Source of the DNA: Trissonchulus latispiculum
Lineage: Eukaryota; Nematoda; Enoplea; Enoplida; Ironidae
Direction of reading: 5' to 3'
DNA: 64,000 nucleotides
NCBI GenBank assembly: GCA_030248195.1
Contig: JASAND010018212.1
Span: forward strand, 1-64,000
Position numbers and translations under genes: made by a program. Position 1 is the stretch's first letter, and every line of letters begins with the position of its first letter. A model generated the notes under the pieces. The model searched no databases, was not told the origin of the DNA, and saw only the letters and a program-made list of their open reading frames with translations. Of the stretch, positions 20,464 to 31,146 are shown piece by piece.

Positions 20464-20483
20464 AAGTTGGTGCAACAGGGCCC

Positions 20484-21655
20484 AGTTGTACTTTAGCCTT
20501 GGCGTATATATGAGATATATTGTTACCAGCCCTAAACCTTTCTACTTTGACATGTTGGCTAACGCTAGGCCAAAAAATAGCTCTTTTCGACGATGTCGAA
20601 CTGACCCTGTCGTATCCCCTTGATGATGTCCACCAGACTAGAGAAAATGTTTTCGAAAATATCCATAATGAGCACCCAAATTTGAACTTTAGCGATCTAC
20701 CAGGATCAATGTGTGTTAGATATCATAATGCCCACTGCAGACTATTTTACCTTGACATGTTAGCTAATCGAATGCCAAAAGACAAGTCTCTCTGATAATG
20801 TAAGGCAAAACCATTCGTTCCCAGCCCCCGCTGGGGGGGCTACGATAAGCCTGGCTCGAAGATTGGAAAGAGCTACTTTTTCGTCTAGTGTTAGCTAACA
20901 TATCAATGTAAAAAAAGCTTAAAGTAGGCAACAATATATCCCATATACACATTTTCTTTCTTTTTTGAAAAATTCTTTTCTTCCCACTCAAATATTACAG
21001 TAGCTGTACTAGCACATGTGTTAAAGATAGGAGAAGCTGACGACAATAACAACACCGTTACATGCAATAACACCGGGGTATATATTCCGGTTCAGCGGAA
21101 TGAGAATTCTGTGTTATGAGTGCATTCTTTTGTTCGAAAATTATAGCACTCTGTCGCCGACAAGCTGCCGTACATCCATTATGGTTTTTGTTAGAAGATG
21201 TAATTTATGAGCCCAAGATTTGAAAATACATATTTGCTATTTGCATGAAAACATAACATAAATTAAAGTTTTAGTGGTCACATGGGACGCATTAGTATTA
21301 TTATGTTATTATATTATTTTGCAGTAATTTGCTCCATCAGATCCTATAATAATTAATTTCTGCTTTATGTTTTGTTTTAGTAAAGCTTTTTTTTGCAAAA
21401 TCTGCCCTTTGGCAAAAAGATCTTGCATTTTGACCATTCCATTATATTATTGTATTCAAACAACAATCAGTTGTAATTTTGAACTATTAATGAAACTTCT
21501 TTTTTGCTCAAATCAGTTCTTAGTTTAATTACATGCTTCCAAAAAATGATTAGTAAAACCTAGTCCTTTCATATTTATGCGGTCAAAATGACTGGTACTC
21601 CTAATACTGACTAATTCGCTTCACAACCATTGCATATTGGCGCGCATGCTAAGCA
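20484..21655. other. Intergenic, small dispersed repeat
   Basis: No gene was recognised. The sequence TTGACATGTT(A/G)GCTAA appears twice on the plus strand (near 20546 and 20753) and once inverted (near 20888), suggesting remains of a small repeat. The last 600 bases are A/T-rich and contain the presumed promoter of the channel gene that follows; no TATA box is obvious. Confidence 0.4.
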
Positions 21656-23203
21656 ATGTCTGGCAGAGACTATTGCAATCCTCAGAAGCGATTATTACGA
21701 AAGTACATCACGAATACAACACTACATGGCTTCAGTGAACTGGTTACACCAGAAGTCGCATGGGCAAGATTGATTTGGATTGGATTCTTGCTGGGATCCG
21801 TAACAGCGATGGCTTTTATGCTGAAATCAGATGTTCAGCGGTTTGTTGACAGCAAAACGTCACACCGACTCGAAATTAAAGACTACACTGCATTTCCTAT
21901 GATTGCTGTGTGTTCCAAAATTACTCCAGAAAGATATCTTGAGAATATTGTACGGGAAAATTTGAGCTCTTCCTGCTTGGAAAGAATCCTTATTGGCTCA
22001 AAGCTTGCACCACAGTCAGCATTTTGCTCCAAGTGCTTATCAGACATGTCACACAGCCGTGAATACGTCAATTTCTGTTGTGTAGAATGGAGCGAAAGCG
22101 TGTATTTTATGGCCCACAGTAGTGAGGCTATTGCAAATGCTTTGAGCATTACCAGTGATCAAGCCGACAATATTTTGACCGTTTCCGAGCACACTGCGGA
22201 TAGATGCAATCCTTTGAATGAAGACGAATTCAATCTGGCTTATTTGCCAGCCGGCGTGGCCCATAAAACATGCCAAAGCCCCAAAGATGCTGAATGCAGT
22301 ATTTACAAAATGAAAAAATCTGTTTTGGCGAAGTTCGGGGAGAAAAATAAAGTAAACACAGATAATGTTACAAATGGATTCATACGTCAAAAGGACATGG
22401 CGGATTTAATAAATCCTTTCCTGACCATTGTTGGTGTTCCTGATGATTCAGCAAAAAGTATCACTAGTTACATTGAATATAAAATCGATGAAAACTTTCA
22501 TTGCGTGCAAGTGCACCCACCACCTTTGGCGAGTAAAATACATTTTCATGTTATAAAGAAACTTGGTGGACTTCCGTCGCTGTATTTCCCGTTAGATGTT
22601 CCTAACTATCAGGTACAATTATGGTCCGGCTTCACTTTAACGGTCGATCTTTTCACTCCACAGCATTTCGTCAATTTAAATAAGTCCTGGTCTCCTTGTA
22701 GACAGAACAACATAGTTTCTTTTCACAGCAACTGTACTGAATCTTGCATTATTAGTGAATACATCCCATGTGCTCACAATTGCACCGTATGTAACAACAG
22801 AGCCCAGTGCAACTGGGCCAGTGCGTGTACATTTGGACATCGGCCATACTCGGTTTCATACTACCAGCTGTCTCGGCAAATTCAAAGCACTTGTGAGGAT
22901 CATACTAAACAATGCATCGAGCATTGCCATGTTCCAAAATGTAATAAAAAATTCCAAATGCTTTCAAGTATTGAGTCGTATAACGACGAATACAATGGAA
23001 GAACGATTGTGAAGATTAATCGCCAGTACCATAGTATATTGAACTACGAAGAATACTATACATACTCACTGGAAGCTTTTGTCAGCAGTATCGGAGGCAT
23101 TATGTCGCTGTTTTTGGGGGCATCAGTGCTGTCCCTGCTTCAGATAATTTTTTATTGCCTTAGCTGTATGAGGCAAGCATATTATGACAATTTGATGGTT
23201 TAG
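21656..23203 (+). CDS. DEG/ENaC-family sodium channel subunit
   Basis: This is an intact 515-residue, single-exon gene. The short N terminus carries the gating His-Gly pair of the family (TLHGFSEL, residues 22-29). Transmembrane helix 1 spans about residues 39-56 (LIWIGFLLGSVTAMAFML), followed by a Cys-rich extracellular region of about 415 residues. Helix 2 is about 476-502 with the pore sequence GGIMSLFLGAS, including the G-x-S selectivity filter (Gly488-Ala489-Ser490). Such subunits form trimeric amiloride-type sodium channels opened by peptides, acid or touch; the ligand here is unknown. Helix 2 is followed by a cytoplasmic tail of about a dozen residues. The lack of introns and a decayed relative 8 kb away suggest a retrogene or a single-exon lineage expansion. 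Confidence 0.93.
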   Translation: MSGRDYCNPQKRLLRKYITNTTLHGFSELVTPEVAWARLIWIGFLLGSVTAMAFMLKSDVQRFVDSKTSHRLEIKDYTAFPMIAVCSKITPERYLENIVRENLSSSCLERILIGSKLAPQSAFCSKCLSDMSHSREYVNFCCVEWSESVYFMAHSSEAIANALSITSDQADNILTVSEHTADRCNPLNEDEFNLAYLPAGVAHKTCQSPKDAECSIYKMKKSVLAKFGEKNKVNTDNVTNGFIRQKDMADLINPFLTIVGVPDDSAKSITSYIEYKIDENFHCVQVHPPPLASKIHFHVIKKLGGLPSLYFPLDVPNYQVQLWSGFTLTVDLFTPQHFVNLNKSWSPCRQNNIVSFHSNCTESCIISEYIPCAHNCTVCNNRAQCNWASACTFGHRPYSVSYYQLSRQIQSTCEDHTKQCIEHCHVPKCNKKFQMLSSIESYNDEYNGRTIVKINRQYHSILNYEEYYTYSLEAFVSSIGGIMSLFLGASVLSLLQIIFYCLSCMRQAYYDNLMV

Positions 23204-23648
23204 CGGAAGCATGACTTTGTTGTCAACTTTTAAAACATACAGAACACCACATCTGATCCATACTGTTGCGCTTCCGTAATAGTTGTGCAACAACTGAAGC
23301 TACAACAGCGATGTAACTTTGTAACGATAATCTCTTAATACAGTATCTGTAAAAGTATGCCCTCTGTTTTGCTAACTAATAAATTCCCTATCGTAGGACA
23401 GGTTACCATCTGCGATTCAGCTAAATTCTCAACAACAGGAATACTTTAACAAAAATTTATATGTGGAGGCAAGAATTTTCGAAATGTTAGGTATGGGCTA
23501 TCTTAACTTTGCCAACAGCACTATATCCAAAGCTGCATATTAGCTCATTACAGGAACATAGATTTAACGGGTTGTATCGCAACTCAACAGTTACAACTCA
23601 TGTTTAGATTTCACAGTTTTCCAGGATACATCAGCCTTCTTCCCTTCT
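23204..23648. other. No recognisable gene
   Basis: This is sequence between the channel gene and the Gypsy integrase end. No LTR shared with the other side of the Gypsy element was recognised. Confidence 0.4.
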
Positions 23649-24927
23649 TTAAGGACGCGGAAGGCGCTCTCTTAGTCGCCTTTCGTATTCCATCGGAGAA
23701 AGGCGGACTGGTGAACGGCGATTGCATCTAGGATAACGTCTCGGAGCTTCCGCATTCGGCATGACGTCGAACAGTATCCCGTGTAGACGAACTCCATACA
23801 TCACTTTACCATATTTCCCAATGACCACAGCAGGAGACCATTCTGTTTCAAGAGCAGTTTTTAGACCAAACTTTTTCTTGCACCTGAAAACCACGCAGCG
23901 GTTCTTGCGTTTTCAGTGGGTTTCTTGCCATGAGGGAAAGACGCAGAGTGTGAAAACTTCACTCCCAAACATCAATTTGCTTTGCGTTTGCTTTGTGGAT
24001 GTATGGGGAACGGTTCTATAAGAAAGAAGAAATTGGTTAAGGAAGACTTTGTCAGGAGGATCCTTGTTATGAAGGTGATTCCTAAGGATCCTGACAAAAG
24101 ATTCAGCTTCTCCATTCGATTTAGAGTGATAGGGAGGTGTTAGAATTCCATTGACAACACAAAAATTATGAAACTCGTCCGAAGTAAACGCTGAACCATT
24201 GTCTTTGACAATAGACTGAGGCAGGCCAAAGCGATTGAAGACTTCCCTTAGGGCCGAGACAGTAGTAGCTGCTGTCGAGTTCTTTTGGGGTAGGACTTCA
24301 GGGCAACATAGAGTATGCATCTAAGAGTACCAGATACATGTTGCCGTCCTTGGGGCCAGCGTAGTCAGCAAGAATCCTTTCCCAAGGGAACCAGGCTTTA
24401 GGCCAAGCGTTGTTGGTAGGACAAGGACTGCTCAGGGATTTAGCACATTTTGAACAGCCTGAGACCTTGCTTTCAATAGCTGTGTTCATGTTTGGCCACC
24501 AACATAGTTAACGGGCTAAAGTTTTTGTCTTGGACATGCCATGATGCCCAATGTGCAGCTCTGCCAATATGAGGGATTGAAAGTGGGGTGGGATCACTAC
24601 TCGGTCTCTCCAGTACAGGCAGTCGTTTTCCAGTCTAAGTTCATTCTTTATATTAAAGTATGGCCGAAGCGACAATTTAGGACAGGATCTGGGCCAACCG
24701 TTCTGAAGAACACCCTTAACCTTTACTAAGTTGTCATCAGATTCCGAGGCTGCGCCAATATTGGGCAAGGTAAGTTTGGTTGTAGTTGTAAAGAAGGTGT
24801 GCCTATAGTTTAGGACTGGAGTACTTGTAGTCTGGTTAGTTGATTGGACCGGTAGTCTTGATAAGCAATCAGCGTTGGCGTTGTTCGATGAGGAGCAACC
24901 AGCAACAGGGCTAACTTGGTTGGTCAA
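23649..24927 (-). pseudogene. Gypsy integrase remnant
   Basis: Frame 24927-24508 ends in the first half of the zinc module (LHIGHHGMSKTKTLAR). Frame 24489-24298 has its second half (CSKCAKS) and the first catalytic Asp region (WERILADYAGP). Frame 24320-23913 has the second Asp (VKDNGSAFTSDEFH) and Glu (NGEAESFVR). Frame 23894-23649 is the C-terminal module. At least three frame changes separate these pieces. Confidence 0.85.
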
Positions 24928-26005
24928 GGGTTGATGGTCGGTGACCAGAGTAAAGTGTCGTCCAACGAGATATTGATAAAACCTTTTTAAACCTAATTAT
25001 GGCAAACCCTTCTTTCTCCAGCTGCGAATACTTTTTCTCTTGCTCGGATAGAGTTGTGGACGCTGCGCATACAATTTTCTCGCCTTCCAAGCTTCCTTGT
25101 AACAGGATCGCGCCAACTCCTAAGTCAGACGCATCACATGCCAAAATCAACGGCAACGATGGGTCATAGTGTGACAATGTTCTCGTATCCAGAAGATCCT
25201 GCTTTAATTAAGCGAAAACTTCCTTATGCTGTTCATTCCGTGTCCACGGCGTAGTCTTATTTAACAACTCTGTAAGCACAGCAGTAGTTGAAGCCATGTT
25301 TGTAATATACTTGCAATAGTTGATCATTCCCATAAAACTTTTCAGCTGTGACACATTTGAAGGTTCCGGCGACTTTAAAATTCCTTTTACTTTACTTTCA
25401 ATCGGTTTCACCCCTTCACAGCTAAGAGTGTGCCCCAAATAAGCGACTACAGGCTCCATGAAAACACACTTTGGTTTACCAAGTTTGACCCCATTTACCA
25501 GCAATCTTTCCAAAAGTCTCTTTAGATTTTCAAGATGATGACTTTCTGTGTCACCTGTTGCAATAATGTCATCCAAAAACCACGCCACCCCATCCAAACC
25601 GTGTAATATCTTGTCCATCTGTTTTTGAAACAAGACCGGGGCACTGGCCACTCCAAAAGTTAGGCGACGATACTTAAACAGTCCCATTTGAGTGTAATAA
25701 CACAGATTTTCTGGCTAGCGTCATCCAATGCAAATTGGTTGTAAGCCGTAGCCATGTCAAGTTTAGAAAATGTTTGACCATTATTTAGCTTCATAAGAAT
25801 TTCTTCGAACCTAGGAAATGGATACTGGTCCACATCCAAGCAGGGTTTCTATCCCTGGCTTTAGAGTGATATGTGCTTTTGCGTTAGCGAACTTCCCAAG
25901 CTCTGATTTGAATAAGTCGTCATAGTCTTTAAGCAGCTCCGTAAGCTTGATTTCGTGAGTTCTTTGACTTGGGATATGCGAACAGATTGACTTAAGCTTT
26001 TCCAA
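24911..26005 (-). pseudogene. Gypsy reverse transcriptase and RNase H remnant
   Basis: Frame 25687-25208 carries RT palm and thumb sequence with FLDD at the position of the catalytic YxDD (GVAWFLDDIIATG), the GLFKYRRLTFGVASAP motif and a connection region. The RT start near 26005-25690 is shortened and frame-shifted: the beginning of the fingers is absent and the SKLDMATAYNQF segment lies in another frame. RNase H follows in frame 25177-24911 (LACDASDLGVGAILLQG). Not functional. Confidence 0.85.
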
Positions 26006-26975
26006 TCTAGAGGGATTTGGGTCAGCCAGTTTCGGCCAAGAAATGGAGGTAAATTAGCTTTAGCTACGGTTACTGACAAACCTTTGTAAACGTTGCTTCC
26101 ATGGGAAACAGTAACTTTAGATTCTCCAATCACCGGGATAATCTTTCCATTGTATCCTTTAAGCTGGACTCCGGATTTTTCCAGAGAGAACTCTCTGAAA
26201 TACTGGTGCCAAATAGACACTGGGACCATAGTTACTCCCGCACCAGTGTCGATTTCCGTAATAATAGGTTTAGTGCTAATAAGCAACTCGGTCTTAAGGG
26301 GTTCAGTGCAGGAAACAGGATGTACGTAATACACAGGCGGCTCGTCTGAGAAGTCGTAGTTTTGAACTTCGCTGTGGGTTTCGTCATCGGGTTCCACGAA
26401 GTGTGTCCGTTTCTGTCTTTGATTCAGCAGGCTTCTCTTCTTCTTTTTGCAAGCCGAAGAAATGTGACCTCTGATGCCACAGCTGTGGCAGGTCGTGTCT
26501 TTAAACCGGCTCTTGTCAGCACTATGATTAGATTTATCACATCTAACCCACTTTGGGTACAGCAAAGCTTTTGATGGGGTTGGACCACGCTAGGATTTAC
26601 CCGGCGAAGCAACTTTATTCACGGTTGACACTTTATTCTCCGAACACGAATGGTGTAAGAACTTGGAGTTCTTGACGGCTAACTCCATACTTTGGGCTAG
26701 CTCGAAAGCTTTTGGCAGTTCACCGAAAGCGAAAGCTCTTCACCTAGAAGTTTTCTCTGAATGCCATCATTTTTCAGCCCACATACAAATCTATCACGTA
26801 AAGTGTCATCTAAATCACGAAAATCACAGTGGACAGCAAGCTTTCTTAATGCTGCGAGAAAATCACTTACAGATTCTGATTCTTGCTGATGGCGATTGTG
26901 AAATTTGCATCGTTCAGCGATCTTAAGAGGTTTAGGTTTAAAATGTTGCTTTAAAGTCTCTTTGAATTTAGGCAA
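25861..26975 (-). pseudogene. Gypsy gag and protease remnant
   Basis: The 26975-26697 frame is capsid-like (SVSDFLAALRKLA, DRFVCGLKN). The 26565-25861 frame has a zinc knuckle (CHSCGIRGHISSAC, a CCHC pattern) and then a retroviral-type aspartic protease with the active-site triad as DTGAGVTM. The protease end is near 26020, leading into pol. The frames are out of register, so gag is broken between 26565 and 26697. Confidence 0.82.
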
Positions 26976-27436
26976 AGGTAGGTCTGCTCGAAATTTGGGG
27001 ACTTATCTCCCCAGAAAACCGTTTGTCTATTTTCCGTGATTCCATTTCCCTATATTGCGAAGGACATGCCAACGTATTCTAAACGTCACACTTGGACTCA
27101 GGATCATTAAGGTAGCTTGATTTGCGAGTTTGTATCGCTGACTATATGAGCAAGAACCAATGTTCTAAGAACTGAAATTTTAAAGGAGTTAGTTAAAACG
27201 TGAGGTCTATCAAAGTTTTGTGTACTCGACTGCATGACCAATGTATCTCTGACAATTACCGTCAAAACCCTGGTATTAATGTATTAATTATTTCATTTTA
27301 AATTGTACAATATCTGTATAAGGTTCGTTAAGTTACAAATTACTAAAGTCGGACACAAAAATGTGTGTACAAAATTTGTAAGGCCTCCAGTGAACTCCAT
27401 GCATTTTATGCATGCTTCCATGCATTTTATTCCATG
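26976..27436. other. No recognisable gene
   Basis: No gene seen. A TGCATTTTAT unit occurs three times near 27400-27450, immediately left of the palindrome. Confidence 0.4.
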
Positions 27437-29079
27437 AATTCCTGCATTTTAGGATGCTTAAGCTGTGCATCTTTCTACGACTCTTTAACAGGTCATCTCT
27501 CTCTGAGCGATGGATGCTCTAAACAGCTTTGCGGTTATTGTTAGTGCATTCTGAAGGTTAAAGGCCACCATTCCGATAGCAATTAGATTTAAAGTCTGAC
27601 ACAAAAATGTGTATACAAAATCGGTAAGGCCTCCAGTGAATTCAATATACGTCGTAACCCCATAAAACCATATATTTTCGGAATCCTTGCAGCGAGACAA
27701 ACGTTTTTATAAAATTTAAAATTTTTTAAAATTTCAAACGTTTTAAAATATCGGTTTTTCTGGGAATTTTTTCGGACCGTTCAAGCTATTCAGCTCATTC
27801 TTTCAGAAAAATTTTCCCGTCCGAAGACGCATCGATTGACACAAGAACGAAAAAAATCGGTTGAGAAATAAGCATTTTATTGCAAAATTTCGTTTCTCCA
27901 TTTCCTTTGATGTTTGCCGCTTTTTGCAACTTTGACTGGTTATTACTCGCGACTCGCTCAGCGGAAAAATTTTTCGATTAGATTTTCCGGACCGCCTAGG
28001 CGCCCGCTTTCACCTGAAATATGTGGTATTTCAAATTCTGAAAGTCGATTTTTTTTAAAAAATACCACTTTTTGACCAAAAATTTCGGCAAAGCAGATTC
28101 AGCAAAAGTGAATAAAGATAACATAATCATAAAATTCAAGCTGAGCTGAATCCAAAGATATAAAGCTTTCGTTTCTACGACTTATATTGCGCCAGCAATG
28201 AATTTTAAAACAATATCCCCTATTTCAGCAGGTTTTGCTAGTTTACACTGCTTCAGTCAAATCATGGCGGCAACATCAAAGAAAGCCAAAAACCAGCTGA
28301 AATATAGGATATTGTTTTAAATTTCATTGCTGGCGCAATATAAGTCGTAGCAACAAAAGCTTTATATCGTTGGATTCAGCTCAGCTTGAATTTTATGATT
28401 ATGTTATTTTTATTCACTTTTGCTAAATCTGCTTTGCCGAAATTTTTGGTCAAAAAGTGGTATTTTTCAAAAAATCGACTTTCAAAATTTGAAATACCAC
28501 ATATTTCAGGTGAAAGCGGGCGCCTAGGCGGTCCGGAAAATCTAATCGAAAAAATTTTCCGCGGAGCGAGTCGCGAGTAGTAACCAGTCAAATTTGCAAA
28601 AAGCGGCAAACATCAAAGATCAAAATCATTTTGGAATAAAATGCTTATTTCTCAACCAATTTTTTCGTTCTTGTGTCAATCAATGCGTATTCGGGCGGGA
28701 AAATTTTTCTGAAAGAATGATGCTGAATAGCTTGAACGGTCCGAGAAAATTCCCCGAAAAACCGATATTTTAAAATGTTTGAAATTTTAAAAAATTTTAA
28801 ATTTTATAAAAACGTTTGTCTCGCTGCAAGGATTCCGAAAATATATGGTTTTATGGGGTTACGACGTATATTGAATTCACTGGAGGCCTTACCGTTTTTG
28901 TATACACATTTTTGTGTCAGACTTTAAATCTAATTACTATCGGAATGGTGGCCTTTAACCTTCAGAATGCACTAACAATAACCGCAAAGCTGTTTAGAGC
29001 ATCCATCGCTCAGAGAGAGATGACCTGTTAAAGAGTCGTAGAAAGATGCACAGTTTAAGCATCCTAAAATGCAGGAATT
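27437..29079. repeat. 1.64-kb near-perfect palindrome
   Basis: AATTCCTGCATTTTAGGATG at 27437 is matched inverted at about 29059-29078, and pairing continues inward almost without interruption to a centre near 28255, where only about 65 unpaired bases remain. Each arm is about 780-800 bp. Both arms contain the same 71-codon frame reading outward (27700-27485 minus and 28816-29031 plus) with two residue differences. No target duplication was found. The element is foldback-like; a transcript would be a long double-stranded RNA. Confidence 0.9.
28816..29031 (+). CDS. 71-residue hydrophobic ORF in palindrome arm (mirrored at 27485-27700)
   Basis: The frame starts MSRCKDSENIWFYG and contains a hydrophobic stretch (FVYTFLCQTLNLIAIGMVAF) that could span a membrane. 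It is not recognised as any family. Its conservation on both arms follows from arm identity and is not independent evidence for function. It might be a captured end of a host membrane-protein gene. Confidence 0.25.
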   Translation: MSRCKDSENIWFYGVTTYIEFTGGLTVFVYTFLCQTLNLITIGMVAFNLQNALTITAKLFRASIAQREMTC

Positions 29080-29756
29080 TGAAAGACCGGGGCTAGTCAC
29101 CCAACTTATGTCTAGATGTCTAGCCTTGTGTTCTGCGGGGCGGGACTAGGTACTAATTGTGTCACGCATGGCGTGCACGCTTAGATGATTCTGCCTGGCA
29201 AACGTTAGCGATTAGCCCTCATGTTTTAAATAACACCACAATAAAGATCGACTAATAACATTCTTAATCAATCTAGCATTATCAACACATGAGTTACTAC
29301 AATCCAGCCGTTTTATTAATCTACCAGTTATTTGGGTGATTTAGAAGGTTTAGTGTTAAAGTTTTGGTTCATCCAGGTGGATAAATGTTAGGACCTTAGT
29401 GGAACACGATAATGGCATCTAGAAAACTTAAATTGCCTACAGTAACAGACCACCATATCTAAAACTTAATTATGCAAAGATGGTCTGTATATTAAGGTGC
29501 AGTTTTGTGACAAAACTTTTGTCATGACAGCATCAAGTTAATGTTGTTCTCTTACGAAATCTTCGTTCTTTAAACAGCAAAACAAACACACTAATACAAC
29601 AGGCTAGCGCCATTGAAAGTATTTTCTAGCATCACTCGCACGCGAAAGAGCCCTAGGGTTAAATGTTTATATGGCTACCGGAGCATTTGGTTGGTTTTTG
29701 TTCTTTTGTGACCCTTCATTAGATAGAATTCGTAGCATTTAATGTGCTCTGCGTCT
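29080..29756. other. No recognisable gene
   Basis: Intergenic; no coding frame or repeat recognised. Confidence 0.4.
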
Positions 29757-30075
29757 AATAAAGAGTACATAATACATAAGAGTATTACAAGCGTCATACG
29801 CTATGCATTATCAGCTCGCCACATCTAATGCTCGCTAGCGGCTGCCCCCCCCTAAATTGAGAAAGAAATTCGCCATTATGTTTGCAGCCAACGCACTTTG
29901 AACCAACTGACTAGTTGTTCGAATTTCGACGCATAGCGGTCGAATTTGCTTTCATATGCGGGTACTGATTTATGGGGGGGTAAGCCGATAGCGAGCAGAG
30001 GATGTAGAGAACAGATAATACATAACGTATGACGCTTGTCATACTCTTATGTATTATCAAGAGTACTCTTGATCT
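29757..30075. repeat. Small inverted-repeat (MITE-like) element
   Basis: About 60 bases at 29757-29818 (with GAGTATTACAAGCGTCATACG) are repeated inverted at 30014-30075 (CGTATGACGCTTGTCATACTC), with about 195 bases between. A related half-site (GACGCTTATTACACTCTTA) occurs in the kelch intron near 38119, consistent with a dispersed MITE family. Target duplications were not resolved. Confidence 0.6.
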
Positions 30076-31146
30076 AATCAAATAGCGTGTTCTGAATGGG
30101 GATGAGAAGCAGTTAAGCATGCCATCTTTTGTTAATAACTAAATGTAATTCAGACCAGTGAAAAAATCTGTCCCTAAGTTAAACAAATCTGGTGATGGTT
30201 GGAGTTGTAGTCGTAGTCGTAGTAGTGGTGGGAGTAAGTGGTACATGAAGCATGTTGCATGAGAGACTAATAGAAACACAACTTCTTCAAACAAAATTGT
30301 AGGAAAAGGACAAGCACCAACAAATTTATGAAAGTTTTACAAAGACACAAACACTAATGACCAACCCTTTGTATGCAACAGTGTCGTTTATATGTACGCA
30401 AATTCTTTGCTGCTGCCAAGTTCATACTCAACATTGTTTAGCAACAGCAAGTGTTTATGTTAATTGCTTCAAGTATACTTCGTTTACTAAATATGCATGC
30501 GAAAAATGAAAGATTTTTTGCTGGTGGCAGGTTACAGGAAAGCAGGTATAAATGATTCCTGATCTCGGTTTATAAATTGTAGTTCCCTTTTTTATTTCCT
30601 GCATCAGGTTGCATCCAACTCTTTAAATAAACATCACGTCATGAATTGTTATCGCAGAATCTTCACATCTGTCTTGTTTACAAGTCTATTGCTATTAACA
30701 GCTAATATTTTCGGTTAATTGCTGCAATAGCATATTGTTACGACACGTCATGGCAACAAAACCGATGCGAGTATTGCTGCAAACTAGCAAGATTGTTCCC
30801 ATGTAGTGAATGTGCACGTTGTTTTTCAGTTTAACCTCCATGTCAATTTGCCAAATTATGTAAATTAGTGAGCACTTGTATACATTACCACAACAAGTTT
30901 CAAACATTTATAATGGAGCTAGCTTATAGCATCGGGCACGACAAATCAGCACTAAGCCAAAGTTTATGCAATGATCCTCCTCCAGGTACAGTCAGGATTG
31001 ACAAGAAATCTGAAACTTACCTACATAACCATAATGTATTCCCGTCAACGTCTGCAATAACGTTGTCTGTACCGAACCCTCACTTGCTCAATTTATTTGA
31101 AAATAACACATACAAGACTTTACTAGGTGTACCTAATTGAAACAAT
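30076..31146. other. Intergenic; short microsatellite
   Basis: A (GTA/GTC)-rich microsatellite lies near 30199-30235. A 90-codon frame at 30868-31140 runs to within 7 bases of the channel pseudogene on the other strand; it shows no family resemblance and is not annotated as a gene. Confidence 0.4.

Larger units (their letters stand above)
16933..20483. mobile_element. Complete Harbinger (PIF) DNA transposon
   Basis: The element is bounded by perfect 18-bp terminal inverted repeats, GGGCCCTGTTGCACCAAC at 16933-16950 and its reverse complement at 20466-20483. Inside each end are many copies of ATCAGTA or its complement (16955-17135 and 20360-20463), which are probably transposase binding sites. 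It carries the two genes of the superfamily in opposite directions: a Myb/SANT protein (minus) and a DDE transposase (plus), separated by about 90 bp. Both are open, so this copy could be autonomous. Harbinger elements usually make a 3-bp target duplication, but the flanks (CCA / AGT) do not match one clearly. Confidence 0.92.
23649..26975 (-). mobile_element. Decayed Ty3/Gypsy retrotransposon (second Gypsy lineage)
   Basis: Reading from right to left on the minus strand, fragments of gag, zinc knuckle, protease, reverse transcriptase, RNase H, integrase zinc module, integrase core and integrase C terminus follow in canonical Gypsy order. Frameshifts separate the fragments, and part of the RT fingers is missing near 25845. 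No LTRs or polypurine tract were recognised, so only the internal region is delimited. Its sequence differs clearly from the Gypsy pol at 1.5-3.6 kb. Confidence 0.9.

Noticed and set aside
30868..31140. 90-codon plus ORF beside the channel pseudogene
   Set aside because: No family match and no upstream or downstream signals; reading is compatible with chance.
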